DNA of 64,000 nucleotides, taken from assembly GCA_019914945.1 (NCBI GenBank), contig CM034099.1:5022001-5086000 (forward strand), written 5' to 3'. The first letter of the stretch is position 1; the number at the start of each line of letters is the position of its first letter. A program made the position numbers and the translations under genes. A model generated the notes under the pieces. The model was not told the DNA's origin. It was given only the letters and a program-made list of their open reading frames with translations, and ran no database searches. Source of the stretch: Typha latifolia (taxonomy: Eukaryota > Streptophyta > Magnoliopsida > Poales > Typhaceae). Below are positions 1 to 12,851 of the stretch, piece after piece.

Positions 1-96
1 ATTTTCCTGCAAATACAGTTTTCAGAACACAAATTTCTGTTTGCTTGTTTAGTGAAACCATGAGAATGTCAGTCTAGCACTGTGTAATTTGTCCTA

Positions 97-99
<3 letters not shown>

Positions 100-149
<50 letters not shown>
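100..149. repeat. (CT)n-(TA)n compound microsatellite
   Basis: About 28 bases of alternating C and T are followed by about 22 bases of alternating T and A. It lies in the intron or upstream part of the DJ-1-like gene. Apart from this repeat I see no exon in positions 1-614. Confidence 0.9.
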
Positions 150-614
150 GTACTTCTTTCCAAGCAGGAGGTAATTGGACAACTAAAGCTTGCAAACTTC
201 TTGGTAGTTAGCATAACACATAAGTACATAGGTATAAATGATCATGGCATCAGATCTCTCTACTTTTACAAAAATTTAGTGGTATCCTTGGTGGACCCCT
301 GTGGTACCTTGGAATCCTAGGCAAACAAACCCACCCCACTTCCAGGAATATTTTGTCCTTTTTCTCCCCCTTCCATTTAGAGAGCTGTTTGTTTCTGCCA
401 GTTCATCTTCCCCGTTATAGGTTTCCCTGGCAGTAAGAAGCTGACAGATAGAATTTGATGCTTGAATTCATTGAATAGTTGAATCAAGTCAATCACAGAA
501 GAATATGTGTCCTATTTGAATTTAAAAGACCGAAATGTAGTAGTTGCAAACATTTTGCCTTGTCATTCCTGTATTATAGGTTTAATTCTAATTTGATCCT
601 ATACATATTTGCAG

Positions 615-2261
615 GATTTCATGGAGGATTATGAGGTGATGGTTCCATTCCAATCTCTTCAAGCTCTTGGTTGCATAGTTGATGCAGTGTGTCCCGGTAA
701 AGATGCAGGCGAGAAATGTCCAACTGCTATCCATGACTTTGAAGGTGACCAGACTTATAGTGAAAAGCCAGGCCATCATTTTACCCTGACAGCATCCTTC
801 TTAGGGTTGGATATTGCGAGTTATGATGCACTAGTAATCCCAGGAGGGCGTGCCCCTGAGTACCTCGCATTGAATGAGGAAGTCATTGCTTTGGTGAAGC
901 ATTTCATAAATCAAGGGAAGCCTGTCGCATCAATTTGCCATGGACAACAGATCTTGGCAGCTGCTGGAGTTCTCAAGGTAATTATGATAAGTTATTCTTT
1001 GAATGATATGATTTAGTATACTGCTGCAAGATATCTAACTGTCATTTATATAGGAAATCTAATACTAAGATTATGAACAAGAGGAACGAAGATTTTAAAA
1101 TCCATCCAAAAAGCAAAATAAGCTAGGAATATCAGGAAAATATACTAATATTCTCAGCAATTCTCTTTATGAAGATGAGATCTCCATCAGAAAGTAATAC
1201 ATCTAAAGTTCAATCAAGGATTTTTATTATTTAATTTTGGGAAATATATCTACCTTTGGACATAATACTTTACAGATTTATATTTTCACTCCTTATTAAA
1301 CCTGAGAAGCCTGACAAATCTGTGATGGATCAATTAAATAAGAATTGGCTATATATGAGCAATGACTAGGAAGGAAGAGGGTATAATTGCAAGGGGGTTC
1401 AATGAAATGATAGTGCATTGTCCAGGGAATTCTGACCCAGTTAAATTGGGCGTTCCTGTTAAAGTAACTGGTTATTTGATAATGTAGTATCAATCATTTG
1501 GAAGTAATCCAGCATCCAACCCGAACCATTTCCGGTGATTCACAATATGTTTTTGATCTTCTGTTTGATTCAGTACTCTACTTATTGATGGGACTCTCTG
1601 TATTATCATGTGATCTTATCAAATTAATAGTTAGCAGGCATGTCATTCTTTCTCAGCTACCACGTCTTCGTTCTCAACATTCCCAGAAAAGCAACAAAAA
1701 GTTTTTTCCTCAATTTCAGTTCCTTTATCCTTCCTTCTTCTTGTGTAAATGACTAGATTCTGTAGAAAATGTCTTGCTATGTAGAAAATGATGACATTTT
1801 CATTCTAATGCCGTTTTTTATAATTAATCATCAGGAAAATGTAGATATGATTTTTAAGAATCATACAGTAATTGCAATTTTATTTCTATAGACAGATAAT
1901 GATCTACCATTGTGATGCAAACATGGTCCTGACTCTTTTTTACTATCTCTTCTTTCTAAGAACTCCATTGCAAATACAAGTGTTTATTTAGTATATTTAA
2001 AATAACATGCTCTTTTTATACAATAGAGTGTTAAAACATTCTTAGGATTGGTCTTCATTGAACATTTAATAGGGGAGAAAATGCACTGCATATCCTGCCG
2101 TGAAGCTCGATGTGGTGCTGGCCGGAGCAACATGGCTGGATCCTGAACCGATCGACCGTTGCTTCACTGATGGCAATCTAGTCACTGGTGCAGCTTGGCC
2201 AGGACACCCGGAGTTTGTTTCGCAGCTTATGGCTTTACTTGGAATCAAGGTCTCATTCTAA
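615..2261 (+). CDS. DJ1D: DJ-1/PfpI family protein (DJ-1 D-like), C-terminal half, 5' partial
   Basis: Two exons are seen, 615-977 and 2073-2261, joined in phase 0 across a GT-AG intron; the last 184 codons are present. The protein begins mid-domain (D-F-M-E-D-Y-E-V) and contains [13 protein letters not shown], the nucleophile elbow A-S-I-C-H-G-Q with the catalytic Cys codon at 936-938, and the C-terminal W-P-G-H-P-E-F. It matches the second of the two tandem PfpI domains of plant DJ-1 D proteins, which are glutathione-independent glyoxalases (methylglyoxal to lactate). The acceptor at 614 shows that the first domain and start codon lie upstream; no other exon is visible in 1-614. The catalytic region is intact, so a functional gene is likely. 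The enzyme role is family knowledge, not read from the sequence. Confidence 0.93.
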
Positions 2262-5200
2262 TATATCAAGTGAATCTATGTCAATATATCTCTATGCATA
2301 ATACTGGTATGTGTCTTGAGAGATCTTGAACCATCGGTCTAATACACATTAGTACATGATACTTTATGGACCAGTCTCTTTTTTATCATACCCATATGCT
2401 GCCTAATGGGTGCATGTACAAATAGGTGATCTTTTTGTTTCCTTCATTTTGTCAGCTTGGGTTGAAGTACAGCATAGTTGAAGTTATATTCTCCCTACCT
2501 CAAGAACTTTCTTATTAGGAACTTCTCTTCATAAATGTAATAAGGATAAGATTGGTTTCTGATCTTTATCCTTTGCAGTATTCTTTGAATAATTTGATTT
2601 GTGCTGTGCTCTTTGGGCCATATACTAGTATGCTTGTGCTGATAGAAACAAAAAAAAGGAATTATTCACTACCAGGCTAAACTAATTGTACCAGGGCTTG
2701 TGTTACTGATAGGTGGGTAACTCTACACAAGTTTTAGACTTCAGTTTTGCATTAGAAGACATTTAACTTTCATTTGAATAATTAATCAGAAAAAAAAATC
2801 TTTCATGTGTATTAGCTAATATAGATGAAAGATTCCTCAATTCCGTCTCTTCTGATCAACCAGCCAAAATTTGGTCATAGGGGATATCCATCTAGCGATG
2901 TCGGCATTTTGCATATTTATTTAGGGTAAATTGTAGTGTATGGACCATTCACATGTGGTGTTCTGAAATAAGCCAATCAAGTTGTGGGTCACCAAAATGG
3001 AATAAGCATCTTGACCACCTCACTTGATCACATGAACATGCACCTCTCCTACATGCTACTGGCCTCGCAACTTGCTTGAAGACAACAATTCCCTCACACT
3101 CACTTTTGTCCCAAAAAGATCAGTTCATGGTTGCCAAATTTATGAGAATCTGCAAGGGGTTTATTTTCCAGATCCGTGTGCATGAAAGTAGATATATACC
3201 ACAAAATGTTGCTCATATACTGATTCCCATGTGGGTTGTTGGGTGGAAGTCTTTTTCATGAATAAATCTTTACGCGATATGCTATTATCGTGTGCTTGAT
3301 TTCCTTGTGAGGCTTACAATACAGAGATATAGTAATACTCACTTGTAGAGTGAGAGAGAGAGATGAGTGGTGACGAAGGAGTATCCTTTTGATCATGTGA
3401 TGCAGACCCTGAGTAGAGGGAACTTTATTATGTCTATGTGAATTTAAGCATTAGCATTCATCATCAGTTAAATTTTTGTGTGCAAAATGTCAATTATTGA
3501 GTCTAAATCCTGCAATCTGATAATGTGAAAGTGAGTGCCTTTCTGTCTGTATCTGGACTAATGGTGCTATATTATGGATCACCATCTCACAGTTACAATT
3601 AGGGAAGAAAATTTAGTATACTGCTCAGCAGAAAGATCTATTTGTCGTATGGATTTAGACCATGTTGGAATAACTTGTCTCTATTTTGCTATAAGAATGT
3701 CCAGTCAGCAGAAAGAAGATATATTGGATATATAGATTCAGAGCATGTGAGAAAAACTTCTCTTTTTTTTTTGCTATATGAATGTCCCTGACTTGTCTTA
3801 GTGCATTTATTTGAGAATATGATCCATCGTATCCCTTGCAGTATTCATTTCAGACAACTTTGTTTTTCCATTACTTACAAAGTTCTTCCTTCTCTTTATA
3901 TCTTCTTCTTTCTAATATGTCACAAAAATCTCTTCTCTCTCTAGCTTTTCTGACACCTTTAACACAACATAAAGTTCACATCTGTTAAGGTTCAGTTTTC
4001 AGAAAGAAAAAAAGATAAAAAGAAAAGTTTCAGACAGAAGAAAAAGTGAAGATTCTAAGCAAATTCTCCCAATTCATTCTGAAATCCTGCAAGAAGGATG
4101 ATGAGCTCTGCTACATGCTTGAACAACTTACAATCTCAAAGTCTGCCCCTGAGTCCGAATCCTCGATCATTTACGCAGGCGTGCAATTTAGGTTAGATTT
4201 TTCGTGAAATTAAGTCTGTTTCAGATACTTATTCAAACTAGATTTTATTACTTCATGCTAATGTCCTAACATTTTGATCCTAATTGAATTTTCTTTTCTT
4301 GCCAAGTGTGAATTAGAAATCTATACTCATGTTTTTTAATTAATGAAAAGGTCCCAACTGCAGGTCTGTTTCTCAAACCCCAATGGAACAAATGGAAGTC
4401 AAAGAACTGCATGAAAACTTATCTAGTGACATCACACATTGGAAAGCAATAGTATATGTACCTCATTAATTAAAATAGACGGCGCCGAGACTTGGATTAT
4501 TATGGCCTTATTGATGGCATCATATGCAATCTGGTAGTTCTTGTGAGTGCTTAGCTATACCTATACAAAGTTTTTGCTGGCAGAAAACTATGTGCTATAC
4601 AAGCAGGAATGTGGATCATTTCTACACAACCTACCTACCAAGTGCTATGAATGTGGGGCGTTTAACTTTCATTTCTACAAGAAATTTTTCTTTTTCTCCA
4701 ACGTAGCAGAAAGTAGCTAAGAAGATTAAATTTATGAACTCAAAATATTTTAAAATATTTTGTTAGACAAATGTGAAGTTGTATTTTAGATTATTATCGC
4801 CGTCACCAAGGGAAAAATCCTGGCATCCGAATGGAATCAAACTCTAATCGCACTTAACAAAGGCATACCTATAATTCTCAAAAACAAAAACATACCTACT
4901 CTAATCCTACCCATTGGCAGCCAAAAGTAGCTTTGGATTAACCTAATTAAGCTGCACTTTTCCACTTTATGAATAGTAGGTTTTGGCCCCATCCCTGGAC
5001 AAGTGTCTAAATTCTCGTCTCCTTAGTGGTGGTGGCGGTGGTGACGACGATGTGAGCTCGGCTCATTTAGATCGCATTTAAGGGGTTTTTTTTATTGAAA
5101 AAAAAGATTGAATTAGGTTAGTGTTTTACTAACTTAATTTTGATACCAAACACCAATTTTTCTCGGTGCCAATTAAAAGAATTTAACAAAAAATTAGATT

Positions 5201-6321
5201 ACTATTTTGCCCTTAATAGGATATCATATTGATAAATTATCATTTCAATCTTTGTCCCCTTCTTCCTTTCCTCACAAGTCTTCTAATAATATCTCTTTCC
5301 TCCCATATAAAAAAATATTTTAGTCAATTGAGGAAAACCAATTAGTGAATTCGTAAATACCTAATTTTTGTAAAAAAATGTTAAGATATTATATTCAAGG
5401 TTAAAAAATAAATAAACAAATAAGCTAATAGGGTTTTGGAGCTAACTACTCTCCAAATGCCACATTGAATCGCCTTGTGATATTACCAACTTGGTACTAC
5501 TCCCATTATAAATGTTGTTATGGCCTGAAAAATTAGTTCGATTAAACCATTGTTTCAAGTATTAACAGTACAACGTTTAGTTTGAAAGTCTAGTTCGACA
5601 GCGCTATAGTTCAGAGCAATAGCTCGATTATCCGCTTTTAGGTCTAAGTACTTTTAATTTTATTTCTACTATATATCCAGTATGCATGCTCTTGAATGAA
5701 TTTTTTTTTAAAAGAAAAAGCAGCTCCTGCCTTTCCCATTTTACCCCTCGTCGGATAGTGATTAGCTCGAAGGACGAAAAGGCCCTCAAGATGGACAATT
5801 TATTACTAATTAAAAAAGACTAGGGAAATTTTCAAATAACCCCCTACATTATGGACTGTTTACAATAGTTTTTTTTTTCTAAAAACTCCATCTTTTGGGG
5901 AAAAAAAATTCTAATCAATACCCTACTGTTATCCTCGTAACGTCCTAAAATTTAGCATAAAAAAATATAAAGTTGCCATGCCTAGAAATTATCGAACTAT
6001 CTTTTGAGAAATATTATAAAAGATAAAAAAATATTATATGCTTGGTAGCCCAAACTAGTGTCATGAAATCGTTTCAGAATATTTGCAAGAAGAAAAGAGT
6101 CACTCTCCATCCTATTGGTTGATTTGCATGGCGGCTAACCAATAGTAAAATGGGTAAAATGTAATTTTTCTTTTTTAAAATTTTAAAAGAGAGACATTTA
6201 ATAATAATAATAATAATAATAAGGTAGGGATTATTTTGCAAATTTTGGTTCTTGCAGAACTAAAGGGGTATTTTGGTCCTTGAAAAAAACACCCGTCTCC
6301 GTCTCTCCCACCGTTGTCGCT
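2262..6321. other. Intergenic region between DJ-1-like gene and polyamine oxidase
   Basis: Four kilobases of AT-rich DNA. The first few hundred bases should hold the DJ-1-like 3' UTR. The only coding-like signal I can support is the two-exon ORF at 4098-4452. The interval 5040-6120 is rich in A and T homopolymers, and 6201-6221 carries a short (AAT)n run. No tRNA or recognisable transposon ORF was seen. Confidence 0.6.
4098..4452 (+). other. Orphan two-exon ORF with plastid-transit-like N-terminus
   Basis: A possible first exon at 4098-4191 (two tandem ATGs at 4098 and 4101) ends at a GT donor. A second at 4364-4452 follows a CTGCAG acceptor. Splicing keeps frame and gives 60 residues, rich in Ser, Leu, Asn and Gln with few acidic residues, then stops at TAG 4450. 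A pyrimidine-rich stretch precedes it, as in a plant leader. The composition resembles a chloroplast transit peptide, but no mature domain follows. It may be the stranded 5' end of a decayed gene, a short peptide gene, or chance. I do not recognise it. Confidence 0.3.
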
Positions 6322-6329
6322 TATAAAAG
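6322..6329 (+). promoter_or_regulatory. TATA box of the polyamine oxidase gene
   Basis: A canonical TATAAAAG lies 137 bp upstream of the leader ORF and about 300 bp upstream of the main ATG. It is followed by a CT-rich stretch (about 6340-6400) typical of plant transcription starts and leaders. Confidence 0.7.
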
Positions 6330-6458
6330 GCAGAGCCATTCCTTGCTTCTCCCACCACTTCTTTCTCCTCTCTCTCTCTCTTCTTTCTTTCTCTAACCTT
6401 GTTCTGGCTTCTCGAGATCTGCGGGTTTGGGGGGGGGGTTTCCTAGAAATTGTCACGT

Positions 6459-6587
6459 ATGAGCTGGTTTGATAAGCTTCGTCGCCTCTCCGATGCGAGC
6501 CGCTTCATGGACGGCCTCCTAATCTTTATTCTCTACCATTCGATTCCTATACGTACTAGTCTAACGTTAAATTGCGAGCAATCTTAA
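6459..6587 (+). CDS. Upstream ORF in the polyamine oxidase leader (42 codons)
   Basis: ATG at 6459 opens a 42-codon ORF ending with TAA at 6585-6587, leaving 45 nt before the main start at 6633. The N-terminal part (M-S-W-F-D-K-L-R-R-L-S) is basic and amphipathic and the middle is hydrophobic (L-L-I-F-I-L-Y). Arabidopsis PAO2 is known, from my recollection of the literature, to carry a conserved upstream ORF that lowers translation of the oxidase and responds to polyamines, so a regulatory peptide is the natural reading here. No intron boundary inside it is needed. Whether the peptide sequence itself is conserved cannot be tested here. Confidence 0.6.
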   Translation: MSWFDKLRRLSDASRFMDGLLIFILYHSIPIRTSLTLNCEQS

Positions 6588-6632
6588 GCAGTGGGGGAGG
6601 AATTCGAGGGGATCGGGTTTTCTTGGGTACGG

Positions 6633-9600
6633 ATGGAGCCGAAGAGCCTCGGAACGGGAGGTATTGGATTATTTAACTCGATGGATCTTGGTTTAGTTTG
6701 TTTGGTTTTTCTTGGGATTCTGGTTGGTTTTGGTTGATCCCTGATCGTCTGGACAAGATATTTTTCTCATCAATATGTTCTTTAGATATTTGTACGTTCG
6801 TTTCTTAATTTAAAATTGGATCTTTTTATGTTATATATGAAAATGCAACTAAATTTCATTTTAATATGAGTTTGGTTTCTTTTGTTTGTAGTCCTTCAGA
6901 ATGATTAGTAAACTTTGACAATTATTGCTTTGATTGTTTTCTTTATGCGTTTCTATTTAAATCCGGGAGTTTTGGAATCATTAAGAATAGTTTAATGGTC
7001 GGTCTTTCTCAGAGCTACAGAACTATTCGGGAAAAGAGAAAAAGTTATGAAGATTGTATTATAAAGAAGAGCATCTTAATGCATTAAAGTTTTGATCTGA
7101 ATAAGTCAAAGCAGCAAATTTTGTAAAATGCTAAGAGAGAGAATAAGATTCTATTTGTTCAAGATGCTGTAGGAACTTGATAACAACTAGTCGCTATATT
7201 ATGCAGATAAATTGATTTCCTAAGATTTCTCATTTTATTTTAAATCAAATGTGCCTTTTAAAATGATTGGCCATTGCTATCTAAGTAGAAGAAAGAGGAA
7301 GGCAGTCTTCCAACTTAACTCTCATAAAAAGGGAATCAATTATTAAAGCATGACTCCAGGACTTTTCGTTCCATCACCGATTTCTTAAAAATTAGTAAGA
7401 GTTGCAAAGTAAAGCATGAACTATGTCTTTTATAATGCATCAAAAAGTTAATTTTAGGTAGAAATTAAGTTCGCAGTTGCATTGTTTAAGAACGAGTCTT
7501 TCAAGGATTCTGTGCTACTATGGTTTTCAGCGAAATAATCTTATTCCACGGTATATCCTAGGAAAATTAAGCTCTTTTTGGAATATATGCTTCACCAGTG
7601 CCACCGAATGTATTATGGAATATTCCTCGTAATTTTCTGTATAGTGCTTTGTGCAATCAAGATATTCACTTGTAATTCCCTGGTATGGGAATTTCTCTTT
7701 ATGCAATTCCTAGACATTTATATAGTTATTCCGTAACCACTTGTTAACCCTCATGTGGACATTGTTCAATTCTTCTAATTAATCAAAGTCCTTGAGAAAT
7801 CTTTAATTTATCTTAAATTAATTGGAAAAATTATGGGATATTTTTGGCTATTAGTATCTAGGAAGAAGACAAGTGAGTACTGAAGGTGGGAATGAAAAGT
7901 ATTATGTAACCAATACCCAACATAGCTTGAAGGATGAGCCTTAGCCCTTAGAGGGAGTAGCTACATAGTTTCAAAACCAGTTCAAGACCAAAATTATGTT
8001 ACATCCTCTCAAAGAGGCGTGGGTAAAGTGATAATGAGATCTAGTAGGTGGTCAATTTACTACATTAGTACTGTTGCTTGGAAATGACTGCCTTATTTAT
8101 ATTGATCTTAGGGATATAGTTTAGATCTTATATAATGATTTAGTTGCTGCTACAGGAAAAGTGCTACTAATGAGGTCACTATGTTTACTACAGAAGCATC
8201 AGTTGGTTTTGCTGGTTTCTGTTTGCCTTCTATCTCACCATGTGCTGAAAAATCTCTCTCCTGGTACAGGTCTATTTCTCTCGCATATTCAGAGGCAACA
8301 ACCTTCTCCTCCTTCGGTCATTGTGATTGGTGGAGGCATTTCAGGGATCGCAGCTGCACGCACACTGTTCAATGCTTCATTCGAGGTAAATACTTCCTTC
8401 ACAATATGTATGTATGTAAGTGCTGCTGAGAAACAAACTTATACCTTTAGGAAACAAAAACTGCACTTGCAAATGTTCCTGTGTCACCTTGACAAATTCA
8501 ATCAACTATCTATGATGTACTTGTCAAGTAACTTCTTTTCACATATCATGAGCAACTTAACTTCCTCTTTCAAATCAGGTTACTTTGTTAGAATCACGGG
8601 ACAGGCTGGGTGGTCGTGTGCATACCGACTATTCTTTTGGTTGTCCAATTGATATGGGAGCATCTTGGTAAGTTCTAATCCTGCAATTAGTACTTTGACA
8701 TTAATGTCTGTCTTGATCTAAATGCAATAGAAATAGGTCTCATCAATCAATTTCATGTTTCCATACAGGTTACATGGTGTTTGCAATGAAAATTCTTTGG
8801 CACCATTAATTCGTTGTCTAGGACTGAAACTATACCGTACGAGTGGTGACAACTCCATTTTGTATGACCATGATCTGGAGAGGTACTTGTTTGTATGCTG
8901 ATATATAAAAATATATTCTCCTCTCTGTCGATTTAGATAGGTTGGTTGCTTTTGTATCTTTACTATTGGTCATCTCAAAATAATCTTAAAAGTTTCAGAG
9001 CTTAAATTTTGTCTTTGTCATGCAAATCGCTATATCAAGTAATTTATGTGCTAAAATTATATGTTGAGATGATGAGGTCTATGGTATGCCTAAACAGAAT
9101 AAGTTGACATAGACTCATTTTTCTAACCAAGATATACTTATACTCATTTGTTTCTTGAGTGTGAAAGTGAGCTTAAGTGTAGCATATCTTGAGTCCAGCA
9201 GCTGCATGTTGACAATCTTCCACTGTTCTTTTCATTAGCAAAATCAAATTTGATTGTTCTTTTGAAAGGAACAGGATTAAGTGTAAGCCTTTTCTCTGTT
9301 GATATTACTGATTACTGAAAAGACAATAACTATTTGCATAAATAAATACTGGGTATTATCTTATATAGTTGAATTCCCAAGATGTTTACAGTAGAAATCT
9401 AATTTCAAGGTTGGGAATTCTAAAGTAAAACTATCAACCTATGGGTACTGTTTGAGCATTTTTTGGTCCCCTACTTGTCTAGCTGAAAATAAAATTTGAG
9501 CTGTAAATGTTGTATGTTTTGAAGTCTTCTATTTAAAAACAAAGTACAAGCTGCAGGATGTTACACACTGCAGGATGACTAGATTGACTTGATGAATTGT

Positions 9601-12600
9601 TCGGTGAAGATTCTCTGGTTGCTAGCTGTTCCCATTTTGTGCTGGAAAAGAAAAAACAATCTTTAAGCTCCATCTGCGCTATTGCATTTGCTTTTTTGGC
9701 AATGTAATATTTTGAATCTATAATAATAAATATATATATCATTACTTATTTATTGTAAGGGGTAGCAGTTGTCAAACCCATTTGAACCTAGTGCTACCAC
9801 TTGAACCGGGCTGAAATAAATAGGTAATTTTGTATGCCTCTCTCGACAGATTGGGTTCAGGTAAGCTAAACTTAAACTGGTTAGAAATGAGTCAGGTAGC
9901 TGTGCTTACCTTTGACCTGACTGGTTCATTCAGGTTGAAATATTCTAGTATGAAGTTATGATATCTTTAGAGTGTGATTACATAGTGATGTTACACCGTT
10001 AGATGGACAAATGTTTCATAAATAAATTAATTAATCTAAGCGTATGTGAATTAATTCTGTACTTTAAAGTTTATTTCTTTTATTTCATGGAGTTGGTATT
10101 GCTTCTAATATTTCGAGTGGGTCAATTTTATGTCTTGAATTTCTTAGCTTAGTATGCTAGATCTTGTTTGGGTTCATGAGGTCTTTGACATTGACGAACT
10201 CAACCTGGCATAAAACCTGACCCACTACGACCCCATAGAAAGTTGAGATATATATATATATATATATATAGTTCATTGCTTCAGTCTGTTTAATTTTAAT
10301 TTCATATTTTTCTAGATGCTCAATTAAATTATTTCATCTTATGAGATACTGATGAACTAATTGGTTTTATGTAGCTATGCTCTTTATGATAAGCATGGTC
10401 ATCAAGTTCCTCAACAGATTGTCATTGAGGTAGGAGAAACATTTGAGAGGATTCTCAAAGAGGTAGGCCATTGAATTGTTGTTAGAGCTTTTCCTATGAA
10501 CATATTAGATGCTTACTTTCTCGAGTATTACAGACAGTGAAGGTACGCAATGAACATGCCAATGATATGTCCCTCCTGCAAGCTATTTCCTTCGTTCTTG
10601 ATAGGCATCCACATCTAAGGTAGGAGATAAATGGATAAACCACGTAAAGATTGCAAGTAATATGATTTTCATATGTTGTGGTTGGTTAGAGTTTCATTGA
10701 TGTCTTTATTTTGTAGGCAAGAGGGTTTAGCATATGAAGTATTACAGTGGTACATATGCAGAATGGAGGCATGGTTTGCTGCAGATGTAGATACAATATC
10801 TCTGAAAAACTGGGATCAGGTAAGCATCTTTATACTTTTTATGTCTAATATATTAGCTATCAGGACTTTGTTGCAATATTTTGTCAGTCAGTTATTCTTA
10901 AATGTGCAGGAGCATGTTTTATCTGGTGGTCATGGACTTATGGTGCTAGGTTACAATCCTGTCATAGAAGCTCTTGCAAAGGATCTTGATATCCATTTGA
11001 ATCACAGGTGCATTGTACTACTAAAGAGGCCTGCTAATTTTTTTAACTGTGCATAAATCATCCTTTTCTTCCTCAAGATAGCCTATGTTTCTATAATTCT
11101 ATTTAACTTTGCATTTTGTCTTTTGATAATTCGTGTCCCTTATGTGTTACAAGTTTGTTACTTGCCATGTGACTTGATTTTTCCAAGTGATAATAAATTT
11201 TAAATTCTGGGAGGGATGACACACATAGCTTGATGTTCTAAATCTGGATTATCAACATCTTGCACAAGATGTTGTAGACTAAGTGTTTGTAGGATATGCT
11301 GTGATAGTTATCCACTTCTTTACTCTCAAAGAAGTGAAGAACTACTTTGAATAGCGCTGCTAAATTCTGACCTCGGACCATTATGATAGATTGTTTGCTT
11401 CTTCATCTTTATGGTCATGTAAACCATTTAGCATGTCTTTTTCATTTTTGATATGTCTATTCTTGTTTATGATATGAACGCAATGCCATACTGAATTTTT
11501 TTCTGTACACCCTACATTGAAACCTATAGAATCAACTTGATATATCCTAAGCTTCATCTTCTGACTTAACTTTAGTATTTAGATCTCATCTTGAGTAGAA
11601 TAAAAGGGGATATGAAGTTCTTCTCCCACTGGTTAGAGTACAACTTCCTAAGCTTCATCTTCTCACTTAGCTTTAGTCTTTAGATCTCATATTGAGTAGA
11701 ATAAAAGGGAATATGAAGTTCTTCTCCCACTGGTTAGAGTAATACTTCCTAGTTGTACTTGGTACACATTTGTTCAAATATAATAAGGATTCTGATGGTA
11801 CTCCTGATGCTAACCGTTTCTTAATGGAGTCTAGTTCTTGACTTTCAAGTGTTTCTTTTCCCCTCAATTACTAGAAAATTTCTAAATACATGCTTGAGTC
11901 CCTGTTTTTAGATTTAAATTTGAGTAACTTCAAGAAAATATCTGGGTCACTGCTGAGATGATATGTGAGATTCCTGTATACCAACTTGTTACCATCTTTT
12001 GGTCATGTTATCAGGGTGAAGAAAATTGCCCGGTCTTATAATAGAGTAACGGTCACTGTGGAGGATGGTACAAATTTTGTTGCTGATGCTGCAATTATAA
12101 CAGTGCCTCTTGGGGTTCTGAAGGCAAACTTGATAAAATTTGAACCTGAGCTACCAGAATGGAAGGTCTCAGCTATTTCTGACCTGGGTGTCGGCATTGA
12201 GAATAAGATAGCTCTTCAATTCAGTACTGTTTTCTGGCCTAATGTTGAAGTTCTAGGAATGGTGGCACAAACATCTTATGCTTGTGGTTATTTTCTCAAT
12301 CTTCACAAGGCTACAGGACATCCTGTTCTTGTTTACATGGCTGCTGGAAGGTTTGCATATGACATAGAGAAGTTAAATGATGAAGAATCTGTGAACTTGG
12401 TGATGTTACAGCTAAGGAAAATGCTGCCAAATGCCACAGAGCCGGTAAGATTTCATCTTCTGAAACCAAATCCTGATGCTATAAACGATGGTTGTTTGAG
12501 CTCTGCTGTAGAACTGACATAATTATTGATTCATTGCAGCTTCAGTATTTAGTCTCCCGTTGGGGTACTGACCCAGATTCTCTCGGGTCCTATTCCTGTG

Positions 12601-12851
12601 ATTTGGTTGGAAAACCAGCTGATGTGTACGAGAGGTTTTGCGCTCCTGTGGACAACCTATATTTTGCTGGGGAGGCTGCCTGCATCGATCACTCTGGATC
12701 TGTTCATGGGGCTTATTCGTCGGGTATCACTGCTGCGGAAGACTGCCGAAGGCGTCTCTCAGTGCAGCACGGCATCTCAGATCTCTTTCAGATGGTATTA
12801 AGGGAGGAAATGGCTGAAGCCATGGTCCCTCTTCAGATATCCAGGATGTAA
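6633..12851 (+). CDS. PAO4: Peroxisomal polyamine oxidase (PAO2/3/4 clade)
   Basis: Ten exons join in frame to 487 residues: 6633-6660, 8270-8385, 8579-8667, 8769-8882, 10375-10462, 10534-10619, 10717-10819, 10910-11007, 12015-12444 and 12540-12851. All introns are GT-AG. The FAD dinucleotide motif G-G-G-I-S-G is at residues 30-35, E-S-R-D-R-L-G-G-R at 53-61 and G-A-S-W-L-H-G at 75-81. The C-terminal FAD-contact block (L-Y-F-A-G-E-A) is present. The last three residues, S-R-M, are a PTS1 peroxisomal signal, as in Arabidopsis PAO3 and PAO4. Family enzymes back-convert spermine to spermidine and putrescine with release of H2O2. Length fits the family (about 490-500). The start is fixed by the tiny 28-nt first exon, whose splice phase fits. 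PAO2, PAO3 and PAO4 cannot be told apart with certainty; the symbol is the nearest guess. Confidence 0.95.
11546..11747 (+). repeat. Tandem duplication, 2 x 101 bp, in PAO intron 8
   Basis: Two adjacent units, 11546-11646 and 11647-11747, align end to end without gaps and differ at only a few positions. Each starts CCTAAGCTTCATCTTCT and ends near GGTTAGAGTA. It is a recent local duplication inside the 1-kb eighth intron. Confidence 0.9.

Noticed and set aside
6175..6456. 93-codon minus-strand ORF in the polyamine oxidase promoter
   Set aside because: It is the complement of the CT-rich leader and TATA region, gives low-complexity Arg/Glu/Leu protein, and has no splice support.
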